The translations under genes and the position numbers were made by a program. A stretch of DNA of 64,000 nt, from assembly GCF_008017755.1 (NCBI RefSeq), contig NZ_VRTS01000006.1, positions 62,001 to 126,000 on the forward strand, in the 5' to 3' direction. Source of the DNA: Alkalisalibacterium limincola (GTDB taxonomy: Bacteria; Pseudomonadota; Gammaproteobacteria; Xanthomonadales; Xanthomonadaceae). The notes under the pieces are model-generated. The model did no database searches. It was not told where the DNA came from and saw nothing but the letters and a program-made list of their open reading frames with translations. Shown in pieces: positions 35,401-44,714 of this stretch. How positions within the stretch are numbered: position 1 is the first letter of the stretch; each line of letters begins with the position of its first letter.

Positions 35401-35924
35401 ACACCGAGCTGCTGGACCGCGCGGTGCGTTCGCTGAAGTCGGGCAAGCTGCCAGGCATCGATGCCGCCGACCTGACCGCGCACCACGGTGCGGAGGTCGA
35501 GCTGCACAGCCCGGCGCTGATTCCCCACGACTACCTGCCCGACGTCCACACGCGCCTGACGCTGTACAAGCGCATCGCCTCAGCGCGCGACAACGAGGAG
35601 CTGCGCGAACTGCAGGTCGAAATGATCGACCGCTTCGGCCTGTTGCCCGATGCGACGAAGCAATTGTTCGCGGTCGCCGAGCTCAAGCTCGATGCCACTG
35701 CATTGGGCATCCGCAAGCTGGACCTGGGGGAGCGCGGCGGCCGCCTGGTGTTCGAGGCCGACCCCAGGGTCGACCCGATGACGGTGATCAAGCTGATCCA
35801 GGGCCAGCCGCGCCACTACCAGATGGATGGCCCGCAGAAGCTGCGATTGAAGCTGGAGCTGCCCGATGGCAAGAGCCGGCTCGGCGCGGCCCGCGGACTG
35901 CTCGCCGCACTGAGGACCGCCTGA
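32442..35924 (+). CDS. mfd: Transcription-repair coupling factor
   Basis: Removes RNA polymerase stalled at DNA lesions and recruits UvrA. The 1160-residue protein matches family length. N part: UvrB-like region with LHFPDWETLPYDLFSPH. RNA-polymerase interaction domain near 480-560: VHEDHGVGRYRGLVTLE. RecG-like translocase: Walker A GDVGFGKTEVAVRA, DEEQRFGVRQKE box, TATPIPRTLNMSM, and motif VI LHQLRGRVGRSHHRAY. C-terminal TRCF domain: DLEIRGAGELLGEEQSG to the end. No frame disturbance. Confidence 0.98.
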   Translation: MKTPKLPTPPLPAPSQQRAYWPQPASISAQALALVNAARAHDGLVLAITRDTHSAHTLEADLRVFAGELPVLHFPDWETLPYDLFSPHAEIVSQRIAALYRLPSTRNGVLVVPVSTLMQRLPPTRYIAGNALVVRQGQQMDMDAEKRRLEAAGYRNVAQVMDPGDFAVRGALLDIFPMGTSTPYRIELFDNDVESIRSFDPDTQRSQDTVPAVDLLPAREVPLDDATTRRVRDLLLDRFEIDPRRCPIYQDLREGTTPAGVEYYLPLFFSNEAGEPDTATLFDYLGEHALAVVDEGAFEAAEAFWAQTGERYEQRRHDLERPVLAPEELFLGPQALRERLNAVPRIEVCGPEHPKRTQAKALGDQPAPAVPLTQKGDTPAAALKSFLGSYPGRVLLAADSPGRREALIELLGADDIKPDTVDDWHAFLGDETRRWAITVAPLENGFALTDPALCLLTERQLYPERAGRGGGRRRAGRDPDSIIRDLSEISEGAPIVHEDHGVGRYRGLVTLEAGGQASEFLEIEYAKGDKLYVPVAQLHLVSRYSGTSPEHAPLHSMGGEAWEKAKRRAAEKVRDVAAELLEIQARRQARVGLALPLDRAMYEPFAAAFPFEETPDQLQAIDAVVRDLGRAQPMDRVVCGDVGFGKTEVAVRAAFVSAVAGKQVAVLVPTTLLAQQHYQNFRDRFADWPIRVEVLSRFKSTKEIKAALEQLAQGKIDVIVGTHRLLQPDVKFPDLGLVIVDEEQRFGVRQKERLKALRAEVHLLTLTATPIPRTLNMSMAGLRDLSLIATPPAHRLAVKTFITPWDGPQLQEAFQRELSRGGQIYFLHNEVDTIERMQRDLEALVPEARIRIAHGQMPERELEQAMLDFQRQRFNVLLCTTIIESGIDIPNANTIIINRADRFGLAQLHQLRGRVGRSHHRAYAYLVVPDRKLMTGDAGKRLDALASLEELGAGFTLATHDLEIRGAGELLGEEQSGQITEIGFSLYTELLDRAVRSLKSGKLPGIDAADLTAHHGAEVELHSPALIPHDYLPDVHTRLTLYKRIASARDNEELRELQVEMIDRFGLLPDATKQLFAVAELKLDATALGIRKLDLGERGGRLVFEADPRVDPMTVIKLIQGQPRHYQMDGPQKLRLKLELPDGKSRLGAARGLLAALRTA

Positions 35925-36069
35925 TTCGAGGCCTCGGCCAAGGGGCAATGGCAGCCCGGCGCGACGCACGTCCCAGTAACGGCCCGTGGTGGGGACCCGC
36001 CCTCTGGACCTCGCTTCGACCGTGAAGCACGATGGCACTTCCACGGCGCCCGAGCCCCTCTGGAACGAG

Positions 36070-38978
36070 ATGCCACCTCGAAGCGATCCAAAGCGCGACG
36101 TGCAAGCCATCGGTGCGGGACACCGCAGCCTCAGCGGTGATGCGCTGATCCGGGCCCGGACCCCGGAAACGGTCGCTTCGCACGTCCTGGACGCACTTTG
36201 CGCGACACAGGGTGCCGCCTGGGTCGCCTGGTCGAATCAATGGCCTGATGGCATCGCCCACCTGCCCCGGCACGCATCGATCCCGACCCGTGCCCTGGCG
36301 GAGGAGGTAGAACGCGTGCGCTGTGGCGAGCCCCCCGGTCCAGGCTGGCATGTGCTGCACGACGACGGGGTCTCGGAGGTCGCCGTGCTGCATTGCCCGG
36401 GAATCCCGGACTGCGGGATTGGCGAGGAACTCGAACTGGCCGGACTGCAGATGGGCGACATGCTGTCCATGCAGCGGCTCCGGGGCACGGTCCGTCAGCT
36501 GGAGCAGTCCGAACTGCTGCAGCGTTCGCTCTATGCGATCGCCGACATGGCCAGCTCCGACCTCGACATGCCCGAGATGTTGCGCGGCCTGCACCGGATC
36601 GTTTCCGACCTGATGTATGCGGAGAACTTCTACATCACCCTGTACGACCGGTCCCGGGACATGCTGGAGTTCCCCTACTTCGTCGACACCGTCGACCAGG
36701 ACAAGCTTCCGCCGGGCGCGGAGATGCCCCTGTCCGCGCTCCACCGCGGCCTGACCTGGTACCTGATCCACGACGCCACGCCGCTGATGGGCAGCCTGGA
36801 TGAGATCCGGGGCCAGGTGTCAGGGGAACTGTCGTTGCGGGGCGCCAACTGCACCGCCTGGCTCGGCGTGCCGATGCTTCGCGATGGCGAGGTCGTCGGC
36901 GCCCTGGCGGTGCAGAGCTATCTCGACGGCGCCGAGTACACCGTCCCGGAACGCAACCTGCTGTCCTTCGTGGCCGAACACGTGCTCACGGCCCTGGAAC
37001 GCAAACAGGGCCAAGAGGAGCTGGAGCGCCGGGTAAGCGAGCGCACTGCCCAGTTGGCCGACGCCAATCTCGAGTTGCGCGCCGAGGTCGAGGAACGCGA
37101 GCGCGGCGAGCACCTGCAGAGGGTGCTGTACCGGATTGCGGCCCTCGCAGGCGTGGAAGCGTCGCACCAGCGCTTCTACGAGCTGGTGCACCAATCGGTG
37201 GACACCCTGATCAATGCCCGGAATTTCTTCATTGCCTTGCTCTCCGATGACGGTGAGGAAGTGTCGTTTCCCTATGCCAGCGACGACCGGGAGGATGAGT
37301 GGGACACGCGGCGTCGTGGTCGCGGCCTGACCGAGTTCGTGCTGCGTACGGGTGCGCCGCAGCGCGTCGACCAGGCCCGGTCCATTACGTTGCAGGCCGA
37401 GCACGAGATCGAGGCGGACATGGTGGGCGTGCCGACCCAGGTCTGGCTGGGTGTACCGCTGGTCGAGGCCGGTCGCGCCATCGGCGTCGTGGCGGTCCAG
37501 GACTACGACTCGTCCGACAGCTACAGCGATCGCGACATCGAGCTGTTGACCTTCGTCGCGCAGCAGATCGCCAGCAGCCTGCAGCGGCGCAGGGCCGCCG
37601 AGCAGTTGCAGCGGGCCAACAGCGAACTGGAGATGCGCGTTCGCGAGCGCACGGCGGAGTTGCGCGAGCAGATCCTGGAGCGTGAGCGCATCGAGGCCAG
37701 CCTGAAGCACCAGGTGATGCACGACCCGTTGACCGACCTGCCCAACCGGGGCTACCTGCGCGACCACATCGAGCGGGCGATCTCGCTGAAACGACGTGAC
37801 CCGGAACAGGGCTTCGCACTGCTCTACGTCGACATCGACCGCTTCAAGGTGATCAATGACAGCCTCGGCCACCTCGCCGGCGATGAAGTGCTCAGGGAAA
37901 TGGCGCGCCGCATGTCGAGGTGCGTACGCGAGCCGGACCTTGTCGCCAGGCTGTCGGGCGATGAATTCGCGATGCTCATCTGCGATGGCCACATGCCGGA
38001 AACCGCGAGCAAGGTCGCCAGCGCCTGCTGGGCCTGCTCGAGCGACCGGTGGATGCCGGAGGCCGGGTGTTGCAGCTTTCAGCCAGCGTCGGCATCTCGG
38101 TCATCGACGGGCGCTACGCCAACGCCGACCAGGTCCTGCACGATGCGGACCTCGCGCTGTACCGCGCCAAGGAAGCAGGAAGGAACCGCTTCGAACTGTT
38201 CGATGAAGTCATGCACCGCAACGCGATGGATGTGCTGGACCTCGAACAGGGCATGCGCGATGCGCTGGGGCGCGATGAGTTCGAGCCCTGGTTCCAGCCC
38301 CTGGTGCGCCTTTCCGATGGCGCGATCCAGGGCTATGAAGCGCTGTTGCGCTGGAACCACCCGGAACGGGGCATGCTGGCACCGGGCGCGTTCCTCGGCG
38401 TGGCCGAGGACAGCGGCCTGATCGAAGCCATCGACTGGCGGATGTTCGAACGTGCCCTCGAGGCCGGAAAGGCCCTGGCCGGGCGGTCACGCTACATCAC
38501 CCTGAATGCCTCCCCGCGCCTGTTCCACCGGGGCGATTTCGACCAGCGCCTGCTCGCCCTGGCCGCCAGGCTCGAGTTCGACCCCTGCCTGCTGCGCATC
38601 GAAGTCACCGAAGGATCCCTGCTTCGCGATCCCGAGGCCATGGTCGGAATCCTGCAGCGACTCGCCGACGCCGGCGTGGAGGCCGCACTCGATGACTTCG
38701 GCACGGGCTATTCGTCCCTGGGACACGTGCATCGCTTTCCACTTCGGATGATCAAGATCGATCGCAGCTTCGTGATTCCCTTCGCCGAGGGCGCCGCACC
38801 GCGGCGCAGCTCCGCCCTGATCGAGGCGATCCTGGCGCTGGGCCGGGCGCTCGACGTGGAAATCATGGCCGAGGGCATCGAAACGCCTGCGCAATGCGGG
38901 GCGCTGCAGTCCATGGGGTGCGTATTCGGACAGGGGTACCTGTTCGGCCGACCTGCCCCGGCAAAGGACTGGATCTAG
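36070..38978 (+). CDS. GAF-GAF-GGDEF-EAL cyclic-di-GMP protein, frameshifted
   Basis: Corrected length about 969 residues. Domains: GAF 1 about 165-310, a coiled linker with LERRVSERTAQLADANLEL, GAF 2 about 360-510, a second linker (RVRERTAELREQILERERIEA), GGDEF about 555-720 (DPLTDLPNRGYL, active-site variant LSGDEFAML), and EAL about 730-965 (YEALLRWNHPERG, DDFGTGYSSLGHVH, MAEGIETPAQC). Both catalytic signatures look functional, so it may be bifunctional. One C is missing at 38018-38019, inside GGDEF. The ATG at 36070 is preferred over a GTG at 35986, which has no Shine-Dalgarno. Confidence 0.88.
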
Positions 38979-39154
38979 GTTCCCGGAAGCCCGCTTCGCC
39001 GGTGGCGCAAGCCCCCGCAGCGCCCTTGCAACCTGCACGGCCGCCCACTGCGATCGCGCATGTCGCCCGATCGTCTCGCGCGCCTGCCCGCGTCCCGGAG
39101 CCGGCGACCCAGGCGCAGCAACACTTTCCCAAGCCCATTCGAGCTTCCCCGGCA

Positions 39155-39169
39155 TGGCACCAATCTTGC
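39155..39169 (+). promoter_or_regulatory. Sigma-54 (RpoN) promoter
   Basis: TGGCACCAATCTTGC carries the invariant GG (39156-39157) and GC (39168-39169) exactly ten bases apart and matches the TGGCAC-N5-TTGC core fully. Transcription would start near 39181, about 36 bases before the GTG of the small membrane protein at 39217. The gap of 238 bases upstream leaves room for an enhancer-binding protein site, which I could not identify. Confidence 0.65.
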
Positions 39170-39216
39170 GTAGCAGCTCCGGACTGGATCGCCCGACGAA
39201 GCCGAAGGAGCACGAA

Positions 39217-39582
39217 GTGAGAACCCCAGCCCCGTGGAAGACGATGTTCGCCATCCTCGCACTGGCAGCGTGCCTGACGGCCCTCCCCGCCCAGGCAAAG
39301 ATCGAGCCCGTGAGGATCGGCCACGTCGGCACGGTGGACATCGCCGCGCAATCCACGCCACGTCCGGCGGAGCAGGCCCCCGGCCCCGAGCGCGACGATG
39401 CGGTGCTGGGCAGGGGCGAGTCGGGCCTCAGCTGGGTGGTGGGGATCGTGGTGCTGCTGGGCGCGATCGCCGCCGCCGCATGGTGGTGGCCGAAGTTCCA
39501 GCGTTCCCGGCGAGACGGCAAACCACCGATCACCCCCTCACGCGGACCCGCTCAGAGCGACCGCGAACCGGGCGGTCACTGA
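39217..39582 (+). CDS. Small secreted/membrane protein of unknown function
   Basis: The 121-residue protein has a clear signal peptide (WKTMFAILALAACLTALPAQA, cleavage near residue 27), a short Pro-rich exported region, one TM helix around residues 72-90 (LSWVVGIVVLLGAIAAAAWWW) and a basic then Pro/Ser-rich C-terminal tail. No domain recognised. GTG start with AAGGAG six bases upstream; earlier in-frame starts lie before the predicted sigma-54 transcription start. It stands alone between two convergent-looking units. Confidence 0.65.
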   Translation: MRTPAPWKTMFAILALAACLTALPAQAKIEPVRIGHVGTVDIAAQSTPRPAEQAPGPERDDAVLGRGESGLSWVVGIVVLLGAIAAAAWWWPKFQRSRRDGKPPITPSRGPAQSDREPGGH

Positions 39583-39634
39583 GGGCGCCCGGGCGCCTCG
39601 TCCTGCCCCTCGACAGCTCGCTGGCCGATACCGG

Positions 39635-40198
39635 TCATGACTCGGACCGACGCGTGGCGAACCCGTGGAAGCCCTCGATGAACGCCTTGAGCTGTTCGCG
39701 CACGCGCTCGTCGGAAAGCCGACCCGCCTCGTCGAAGATCCCGCCGGCGCGGGAGACCATCAGCCGGCCGCCGGCCCAGTGCCTGACGCCCAACGTGCGC
39801 AGCACCGGCAGCCAGGCCGCCTGCGCCATGGTCGTTCCGAAGCCGCCCGGGGAAGCACCGATGACCGCGAAGGGCCGATCGCCGAACACCTCGGCGATTC
39901 CGGACGCCGGTCGCGACAACCAGTCGATCGCATTCTTGAACACGCCCGGGATGCCGTTGTTGTACTCCGGCGTCACCAGGACGACCCCGCTGGCCTCGCG
40001 CATGGCGGACTTGAGCCGATCGACCGCTTCGGGAATGCCCTGGGCCTGTTCGAGGTCCCCGTCGTACAGCGGAACCCCGTGCAAGGTCTCGACCCTGAGC
40101 TCGATGTCCGCAGCCACCAGCTCACGGGCATTGCGGGCCAGTGCGGTATTCAACGAGTCCTTGCGCAGGCTTCCCGAGATCGCAAGCAAAGCACCCAT
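39635..40198 (-). CDS. NADPH-dependent FMN reductase / quinone reductase family protein
   Basis: Flavodoxin-fold oxidoreductase of 187 residues. The FMN phosphate loop is AISGSLRKDSLNTALA and the second signature is VTPEYNNGIPGVFKNAIDWLSRP, both diagnostic of the ChrR/azoreductase-like family. It reduces FMN, quinones, azo dyes or chromate using NAD(P)H. The ATG at 40198 is preceded by GGAGGT. Substrate cannot be inferred; no functional partner is adjacent. Confidence 0.92.
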   Translation of the reverse strand: MGALLAISGSLRKDSLNTALARNARELVAADIELRVETLHGVPLYDGDLEQAQGIPEAVDRLKSAMREASGVVLVTPEYNNGIPGVFKNAIDWLSRPASGIAEVFGDRPFAVIGASPGGFGTTMAQAAWLPVLRTLGVRHWAGGRLMVSRAGGIFDEAGRLSDERVREQLKAFIEGFHGFATRRSES

Positions 40199-40282
40199 TC
40201 GACACCTCCATTCGACACGAGGGATGGGCCAAGCGTACTCAGATTCCGGGGTTATAGTTCCCCCTTCGACCCGGGACCCCCA

Positions 40283-40753
40283 ATGATCAACAACGACGTT
40301 CTGCGCAGCATCCGCTACATGCTCGACCTCAGCGATGCCCGGGTGGTCGAGATCGCCCAGTTGGCCGACCCCGCCTTCACGCTCGACAAGGACGATGTCC
40401 AGGCCTTCCTCAAAAAGGACGGGGAGCCGGGATATGCCGAGTGCAGCGATGCCGTGCTCGCCCACTTCCTCGACGGGCTGGTGGTGCACCTGCGGGGCCG
40501 CGACCCGAACGTACCCGTGCGCGCGGTGGAGAAGCGGGTGACCAACAACATCGTGCTCAAGAAGCTGCGCGTCGCGTTCGAGCTCAAGGACGTGGACATG
40601 CACGAGGTCTTCGACGCAGCCGGCTTCCCGGTGTCCAAGCCGGAGCTCACGGCGCTGTTCCGCCACCCCTCGCACAAGAACTACCGCGCCTGCGGCGACC
40701 AGATGCTGCGCAATTTCCTCAAGGGGCTGACGCTGCGCGTGCGCGGCCCCTGA
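40283..40753 (+). CDS. DUF1456 family protein (YehS-like)
   Basis: The 156-residue protein consists of two DUF1456 repeats: NDVLRSIRYMLDLSDARVVEI with LKKDGEPGYAECSDAVLAHFLDGLV, then NNIVLKKLRVAFELKDVDMHEVF with FRHPSHKNYRACGDQMLRNFLKGL. Family function is unknown; the repeats are helical. No signal or TM segment. The upstream long open frame belongs to the antisense of the FMN reductase, so the start is taken at MINNDVLRS. Confidence 0.9.
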   Translation: MINNDVLRSIRYMLDLSDARVVEIAQLADPAFTLDKDDVQAFLKKDGEPGYAECSDAVLAHFLDGLVVHLRGRDPNVPVRAVEKRVTNNIVLKKLRVAFELKDVDMHEVFDAAGFPVSKPELTALFRHPSHKNYRACGDQMLRNFLKGLTLRVRGP

Positions 40754-40929
40754 GCCCCGCCCAGCCGCGTGGCCAAGAGCTGGACCCGCGAATCACCCAC
40801 CCCTGCCATAAGCTCAGTTGACCCACCCCGGTCCGGGGGCGAGGATCGGGAGTGATCCGCCGATGGGACGCCGCGCGTGCCATCCCCTGCCTACCTAGTC
40901 CGCGCCCCCTGGTGCGGTGGAGAACTCTT

Positions 40930-42564
40930 GTGGACAGACGCGACTTCCTGACCTTTACCGGGCTCGGCCTGGGTGGGCTGATGATCCCGACCCTGTGGGG
41001 CCGGGCCATCGCCGCCGAGGAACTGCTGCACGTCCTCGACCCGGCGCTCAAGCGTCGCCTGGCCGACGCTGCACTCGCCGCGGCGCGCGAGGCCGGTGCC
41101 AGCTATTGCGACGTTCGCATCGGTCGCTACCTGCGCCAGTTCGTCGTGACGCGCGAGGCCAACGTGCAGAACGTCGTGAACACCGAATCCACCGGCATCG
41201 GCATCCGCACGCTGGTCAATGGCACCTGGGGCTTCGCGGCGACGCGTTCTCTGGACACCGACGCGGTCGCTGCCGCGGCACGGCAGGCCGCGGCCATCGC
41301 CGAGGCGAACTCCAAGGCGCAGACCACGCGCGTGCGCATGGCACCCAACCGTGGTGTCGGCGAGGTCAACTGGCGCACGCCGATCCGCAAGAACGCGATG
41401 GAAGTCCCGGTCAAGGAGAAGGTGGACATGCTGCTGGAGGTCAACGCCGCAGCGATGGGTGCCGGCGCCAGCTTCGTGAACTCCACGCTGTTCCTGGTCA
41501 ACGAACAGAAGTACTTCGCCTCCAGCGAGGGCAGCTACATCGACCAGGACGTGCACCGCATCTGGGCGCCGCTGTCCGTGACCGCGATCGACAAGGACTC
41601 GGGCAAGTTCCGCACCCGTGCCGGCCTGTCCTCGCCGATGGGCATGGGCTTCGAATACCTCGACGGCGAGCCGGGCGGCCGCGTCGAGCTGCCCGAGGGC
41701 GTCGTGTGCTACACCGATTCCTACGACATGCGCGCCGATGCCGTCGCCGCCGCGCGCCACGCGCAGGAAAAGCTCAAGGCGCCGTCGGTCGACCCCGGCC
41801 GCTACGACCTCGTGCTCGACCCCTCGCACACCTGGCTGACGATCCACGAGTCGGTGGGCCACCCGCTGGAACTCGATCGCGTGCTGGGCTACGAGGCGAA
41901 CTTCGCCGGCACCAGCTTCGCCACGCTCGAGAAGCGCAACGAGCGCTTCCAGTACGGCGCCGACATCGTCAACCTGTTCGCCGACAAGACCCAGCCCAAG
42001 AGCCTGGCCGCGGTCGAGTACGACGACGAGGGCATCAAGACCAAGCGCTGGGACCTGATCCGCGACGGCAAGCTGGTCAACTTCATGGCCACGCGCGACG
42101 AGGTCCACATCCTCGGCGAGGAGGAGTCGCACGGCTGCAGCTATGCCGACTCCTGGTCGAGCGTGCAGTTCATGCGCATGCCCAACGTGTCCCTGGAACC
42201 CGGCAAGGAGCGCCTGACCCCGGCCGAGATGATCGCCGGCGTCGAGAACGGCATCTGGATCGTCGGCAACGGCTCGTTCTCGATCGACCAGCAGCGCTAC
42301 AACGCGCAGTTCGGTGGCCAGCTGTTCTACGAGATCAAGGAAGGCAAAGTGACCCGCATGCTGGAGGACGTCGCCTACCAGATGCGCACGCCGGACTTCT
42401 GGAACGCCTGTTCGGCGATCTGCGATGAGCGCGACTACCGCCTGGATGGTTCGTTCTTCGACGGCAAGGGCCAGCCCAGCCAGGTCTCGGCCGTCTCGCA
42501 CGGTTCCGCCACTGCCCGCTTCGACGGGCAGAACGTCATCAACACCGCCCGCAGCATCGGTTGA
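40930..42564 (+). CDS. tldD: TldD metallopeptidase with Tat-type signal
   Basis: Zinc-dependent peptidase subunit that with TldE cleaves unfolded peptides and RiPP leaders in known systems. The active-site HExxxH is HESVGHPLELDR near residue 305; GTSFATLEKR and CSYADSWSSVQFMRMPN are conserved. The N terminus (MDRRDFLTFTGLGLGGL, then ending near IAAEE) has a twin-arginine-like motif, unlike E. coli TldD, implying export. GTG start with GGAGA six bases upstream; 544 residues. tldE begins 14 bases after the stop. Confidence 0.94.
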   Translation: MDRRDFLTFTGLGLGGLMIPTLWGRAIAAEELLHVLDPALKRRLADAALAAAREAGASYCDVRIGRYLRQFVVTREANVQNVVNTESTGIGIRTLVNGTWGFAATRSLDTDAVAAAARQAAAIAEANSKAQTTRVRMAPNRGVGEVNWRTPIRKNAMEVPVKEKVDMLLEVNAAAMGAGASFVNSTLFLVNEQKYFASSEGSYIDQDVHRIWAPLSVTAIDKDSGKFRTRAGLSSPMGMGFEYLDGEPGGRVELPEGVVCYTDSYDMRADAVAAARHAQEKLKAPSVDPGRYDLVLDPSHTWLTIHESVGHPLELDRVLGYEANFAGTSFATLEKRNERFQYGADIVNLFADKTQPKSLAAVEYDDEGIKTKRWDLIRDGKLVNFMATRDEVHILGEEESHGCSYADSWSSVQFMRMPNVSLEPGKERLTPAEMIAGVENGIWIVGNGSFSIDQQRYNAQFGGQLFYEIKEGKVTRMLEDVAYQMRTPDFWNACSAICDERDYRLDGSFFDGKGQPSQVSAVSHGSATARFDGQNVINTARSIG

Positions 42565-42578
42565 GGAGAGAACTGACC

Positions 42579-43922
42579 ATGACCATCCTGACCGAAGAAC
42601 AGGCCAAGTCCATCCTCGACAAGGTGATCGCCCTGTCGGAGGCCGACGAGATCACCGCCGTGCTGTCGGGCTCGGAGTCGGGCAACATCCGCTTCGCGCT
42701 CAACAACATCTCCACCAGCGGCCACATCTCCGACATGGAACTGGGCGTCACCTCCTCGTTCGGCACCCGAAGTGGCACCACGACGATCAACCAGTTCGAC
42801 GACGCCTCGCTCGAGCGCGTGGTGCGCCGCTCCGAGGAGCTGGCACGCCTGGCGCCGGAGAACCCGGAGTTCATGCCGGCGCTGGGCAAGCAGGATTACC
42901 CGAGCACGCCGGCCCACCACGAGAGCATCGCCGCGATCACGCCGGAATTCCGGGCGCAGGTGGCCGCGGATTCGATCGGCCCGTGCAAGGCCGAGGACCT
43001 GGTGGCGGCGGGCTTCCTGGAGAACCAGGAAAGCTTCCAGGCGATCGCCAGCAGCAAGGGCAACTTCGGCTACGGCCGATCCACCGCCTTCGACTACACC
43101 TGCACCGTGCGCACCGAGGACGGCATGGGTTCGGGCTGGGTCGGCAGCAATGTCGGCCGGGTGTCCGACTTCAGCGCCGCGCGCAGCATCCGCACAGGCA
43201 TCACCAAGGCCAAGGGCTCGGTCGATGCGCGTGCGCTGGAACCGGGCAAGTACACCGTGATCCTGGAGCCGGTGGCGGCCGCCGGCCTGGTGAACTTCAT
43301 GATGTTCGGCTTCGATGCCCGCCAGGCCGACGAGGGCCGCAGCTTCCTGAGCAAGGCCGGTGGTGGCAACCGCATCGGTGAGCAGCTCTTCGACGAGCGC
43401 GTGAACATCTACTCCGACCCGGCCCACGCCGACGTCCCGGTACTGGCCTGGGACGGCGAAGGCCTGCCTCGCGACCGGCTGGTGTTCGTCGAGGACGGCA
43501 AGGTGCGCACGATGCGCTACTCGCGCTACTGGGCCCAGCAGCAGGGCGTGGAGCCGACGGCGATGCCGGGCAACCTGATCGTCACCGGCGGCGACAAGTC
43601 GACGGCCGAACTGGTGGCTTCGACCCAGCGCGGCATCCTCGTCAGCCGCACCTGGTACATCCGCATGGTCGATCCGCAGACCATGCTGCTGACCGGCCTG
43701 ACCCGCGACGGCACCTTCTACATCGAGAATGGGGAAATCCGTTACCCGGTGAAGAACTTCCGCTTCAACGAGTCGCCGGTGATCATGCTCAACAACGTCG
43801 AGGAGTTCGGGCGGCCGGTGCGTGTGTCCGCCGGCAGTGGTGGCGCCGGGGGCGGCATCACGATGATGCCGCCGATGAAGCTGCGCGACTTCACCTTCAC
43901 CTCGCTGTCCGACGCCGTGTGA
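42579..43922 (+). CDS. pmbA: TldE/PmbA peptidase partner
   Basis: Non-metal partner of TldD in the TldD/TldE heterodimer. The 447-residue protein has TldE features: GNIRFALNNISTSGHISD, YGRSTAFDYTCTVRTEDG, GKYTVILEPVAAAGLVNFM and a C-terminal NFRFNESPVIMLNNVEEFG. There is no HExxxH and no signal peptide, in contrast to the upstream tldD. The start MTILTEEQ follows GAGGAGAG; an ATG-like start at 42561 would overlap tldD. Confidence 0.93.
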   Translation: MTILTEEQAKSILDKVIALSEADEITAVLSGSESGNIRFALNNISTSGHISDMELGVTSSFGTRSGTTTINQFDDASLERVVRRSEELARLAPENPEFMPALGKQDYPSTPAHHESIAAITPEFRAQVAADSIGPCKAEDLVAAGFLENQESFQAIASSKGNFGYGRSTAFDYTCTVRTEDGMGSGWVGSNVGRVSDFSAARSIRTGITKAKGSVDARALEPGKYTVILEPVAAAGLVNFMMFGFDARQADEGRSFLSKAGGGNRIGEQLFDERVNIYSDPAHADVPVLAWDGEGLPRDRLVFVEDGKVRTMRYSRYWAQQQGVEPTAMPGNLIVTGGDKSTAELVASTQRGILVSRTWYIRMVDPQTMLLTGLTRDGTFYIENGEIRYPVKNFRFNESPVIMLNNVEEFGRPVRVSAGSGGAGGGITMMPPMKLRDFTFTSLSDAV

Positions 43923-43966
43923 ACTGCTGCCGTCCGCCGTGGCCGACCACGGCGGACGGCGGACCG

Positions 43967-44698
43967 ATGCCCATGACCCTCCCTTCCCGCCCTGGCCGCC
44001 GCCGCGCATTGCGCCTGATGCTGCAGGGCGCTGCAGGCCTTGCGCTGGCCCCGGCGCTTGGCAGGCTGCGTGCGGCCGATCCGGCCTACGACTTCCACTT
44101 CACCCGACTGATGTACGAGTCGGGCAACTGGGACGTCGACCAGCGCATGCCGTCGAACCTGATCACCTCGCTGATCGACCACACCACGCTGCGCGTGGAC
44201 CCGCGCGAGCATGTGGTCGCACTGGCCGACCCGGCGATGCTCTCGGCTCCGTTCTGCTACCTGGCTGGCCACAAACTGGTCCAGTTCAACACCGACGAAC
44301 GTCGCAATTTCGAACGCTACGTGCGCCGTGGCGGCTTCGTGTTCGTCGACGACTGCAACCATGACATCGACGGCCTGTTCGCGAAATCGTTCGAGGCGCA
44401 GATGGCCGACATCTTCGGCGGGGACGCGCTGCACAAACTGCCCAATGACCACGCGCTGTACTCGAGCTTCTTCGAGTTCGATGGCCCGCCAACCACCAGC
44501 ATGGAACTCAATGGCTGGGGCGACGACCTGGTGCACGACTACCTCAAGGGGATCGAGGTCGACGGCCGCCTCGGCGTGCTCTACAGCAACAAGGACTACG
44601 GCTGCGAGTGGGATTACGACTGGCGCAACAAGCGATTTCTGGCCGTCGACAACACCCGCTTCGCGGTCAACATCGTGATGTACGCACTCAACGCCTGA
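43967..44698 (+). CDS. DUF4159 domain protein with Arg-rich signal
   Basis: The 243-residue protein. The N terminus RPGRRRALRLMLQGAAGLALAPAL looks like a Tat or Sec signal. The DUF4159 domain has FHFTRLMYESGNWDVD, LTxLIDHTTLRVDP-like SLIDHTTLRVDPRE, YVRRGGFVFVDDCNHDID, and a C-terminal RFLAVDNTRFAVNIVMYAL. DUF4159 proteins commonly accompany MoxR/DUF58/BatA genes, as here, but have no established activity. Lies between tldE (44 bases) and moxR (16 bases). Confidence 0.87.
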   Translation: MPMTLPSRPGRRRALRLMLQGAAGLALAPALGRLRAADPAYDFHFTRLMYESGNWDVDQRMPSNLITSLIDHTTLRVDPREHVVALADPAMLSAPFCYLAGHKLVQFNTDERRNFERYVRRGGFVFVDDCNHDIDGLFAKSFEAQMADIFGGDALHKLPNDHALYSSFFEFDGPPTTSMELNGWGDDLVHDYLKGIEVDGRLGVLYSNKDYGCEWDYDWRNKRFLAVDNTRFAVNIVMYALNA

Positions 44699-44714
44699 CC
44701 TCCCCCGGATTGCC

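Noticed and set aside
32430-35549. A 1039-codon open frame on the minus strand opposite mfd.
   Set aside because: Antisense shadow of mfd, whose helicase motifs are all present on the plus strand.
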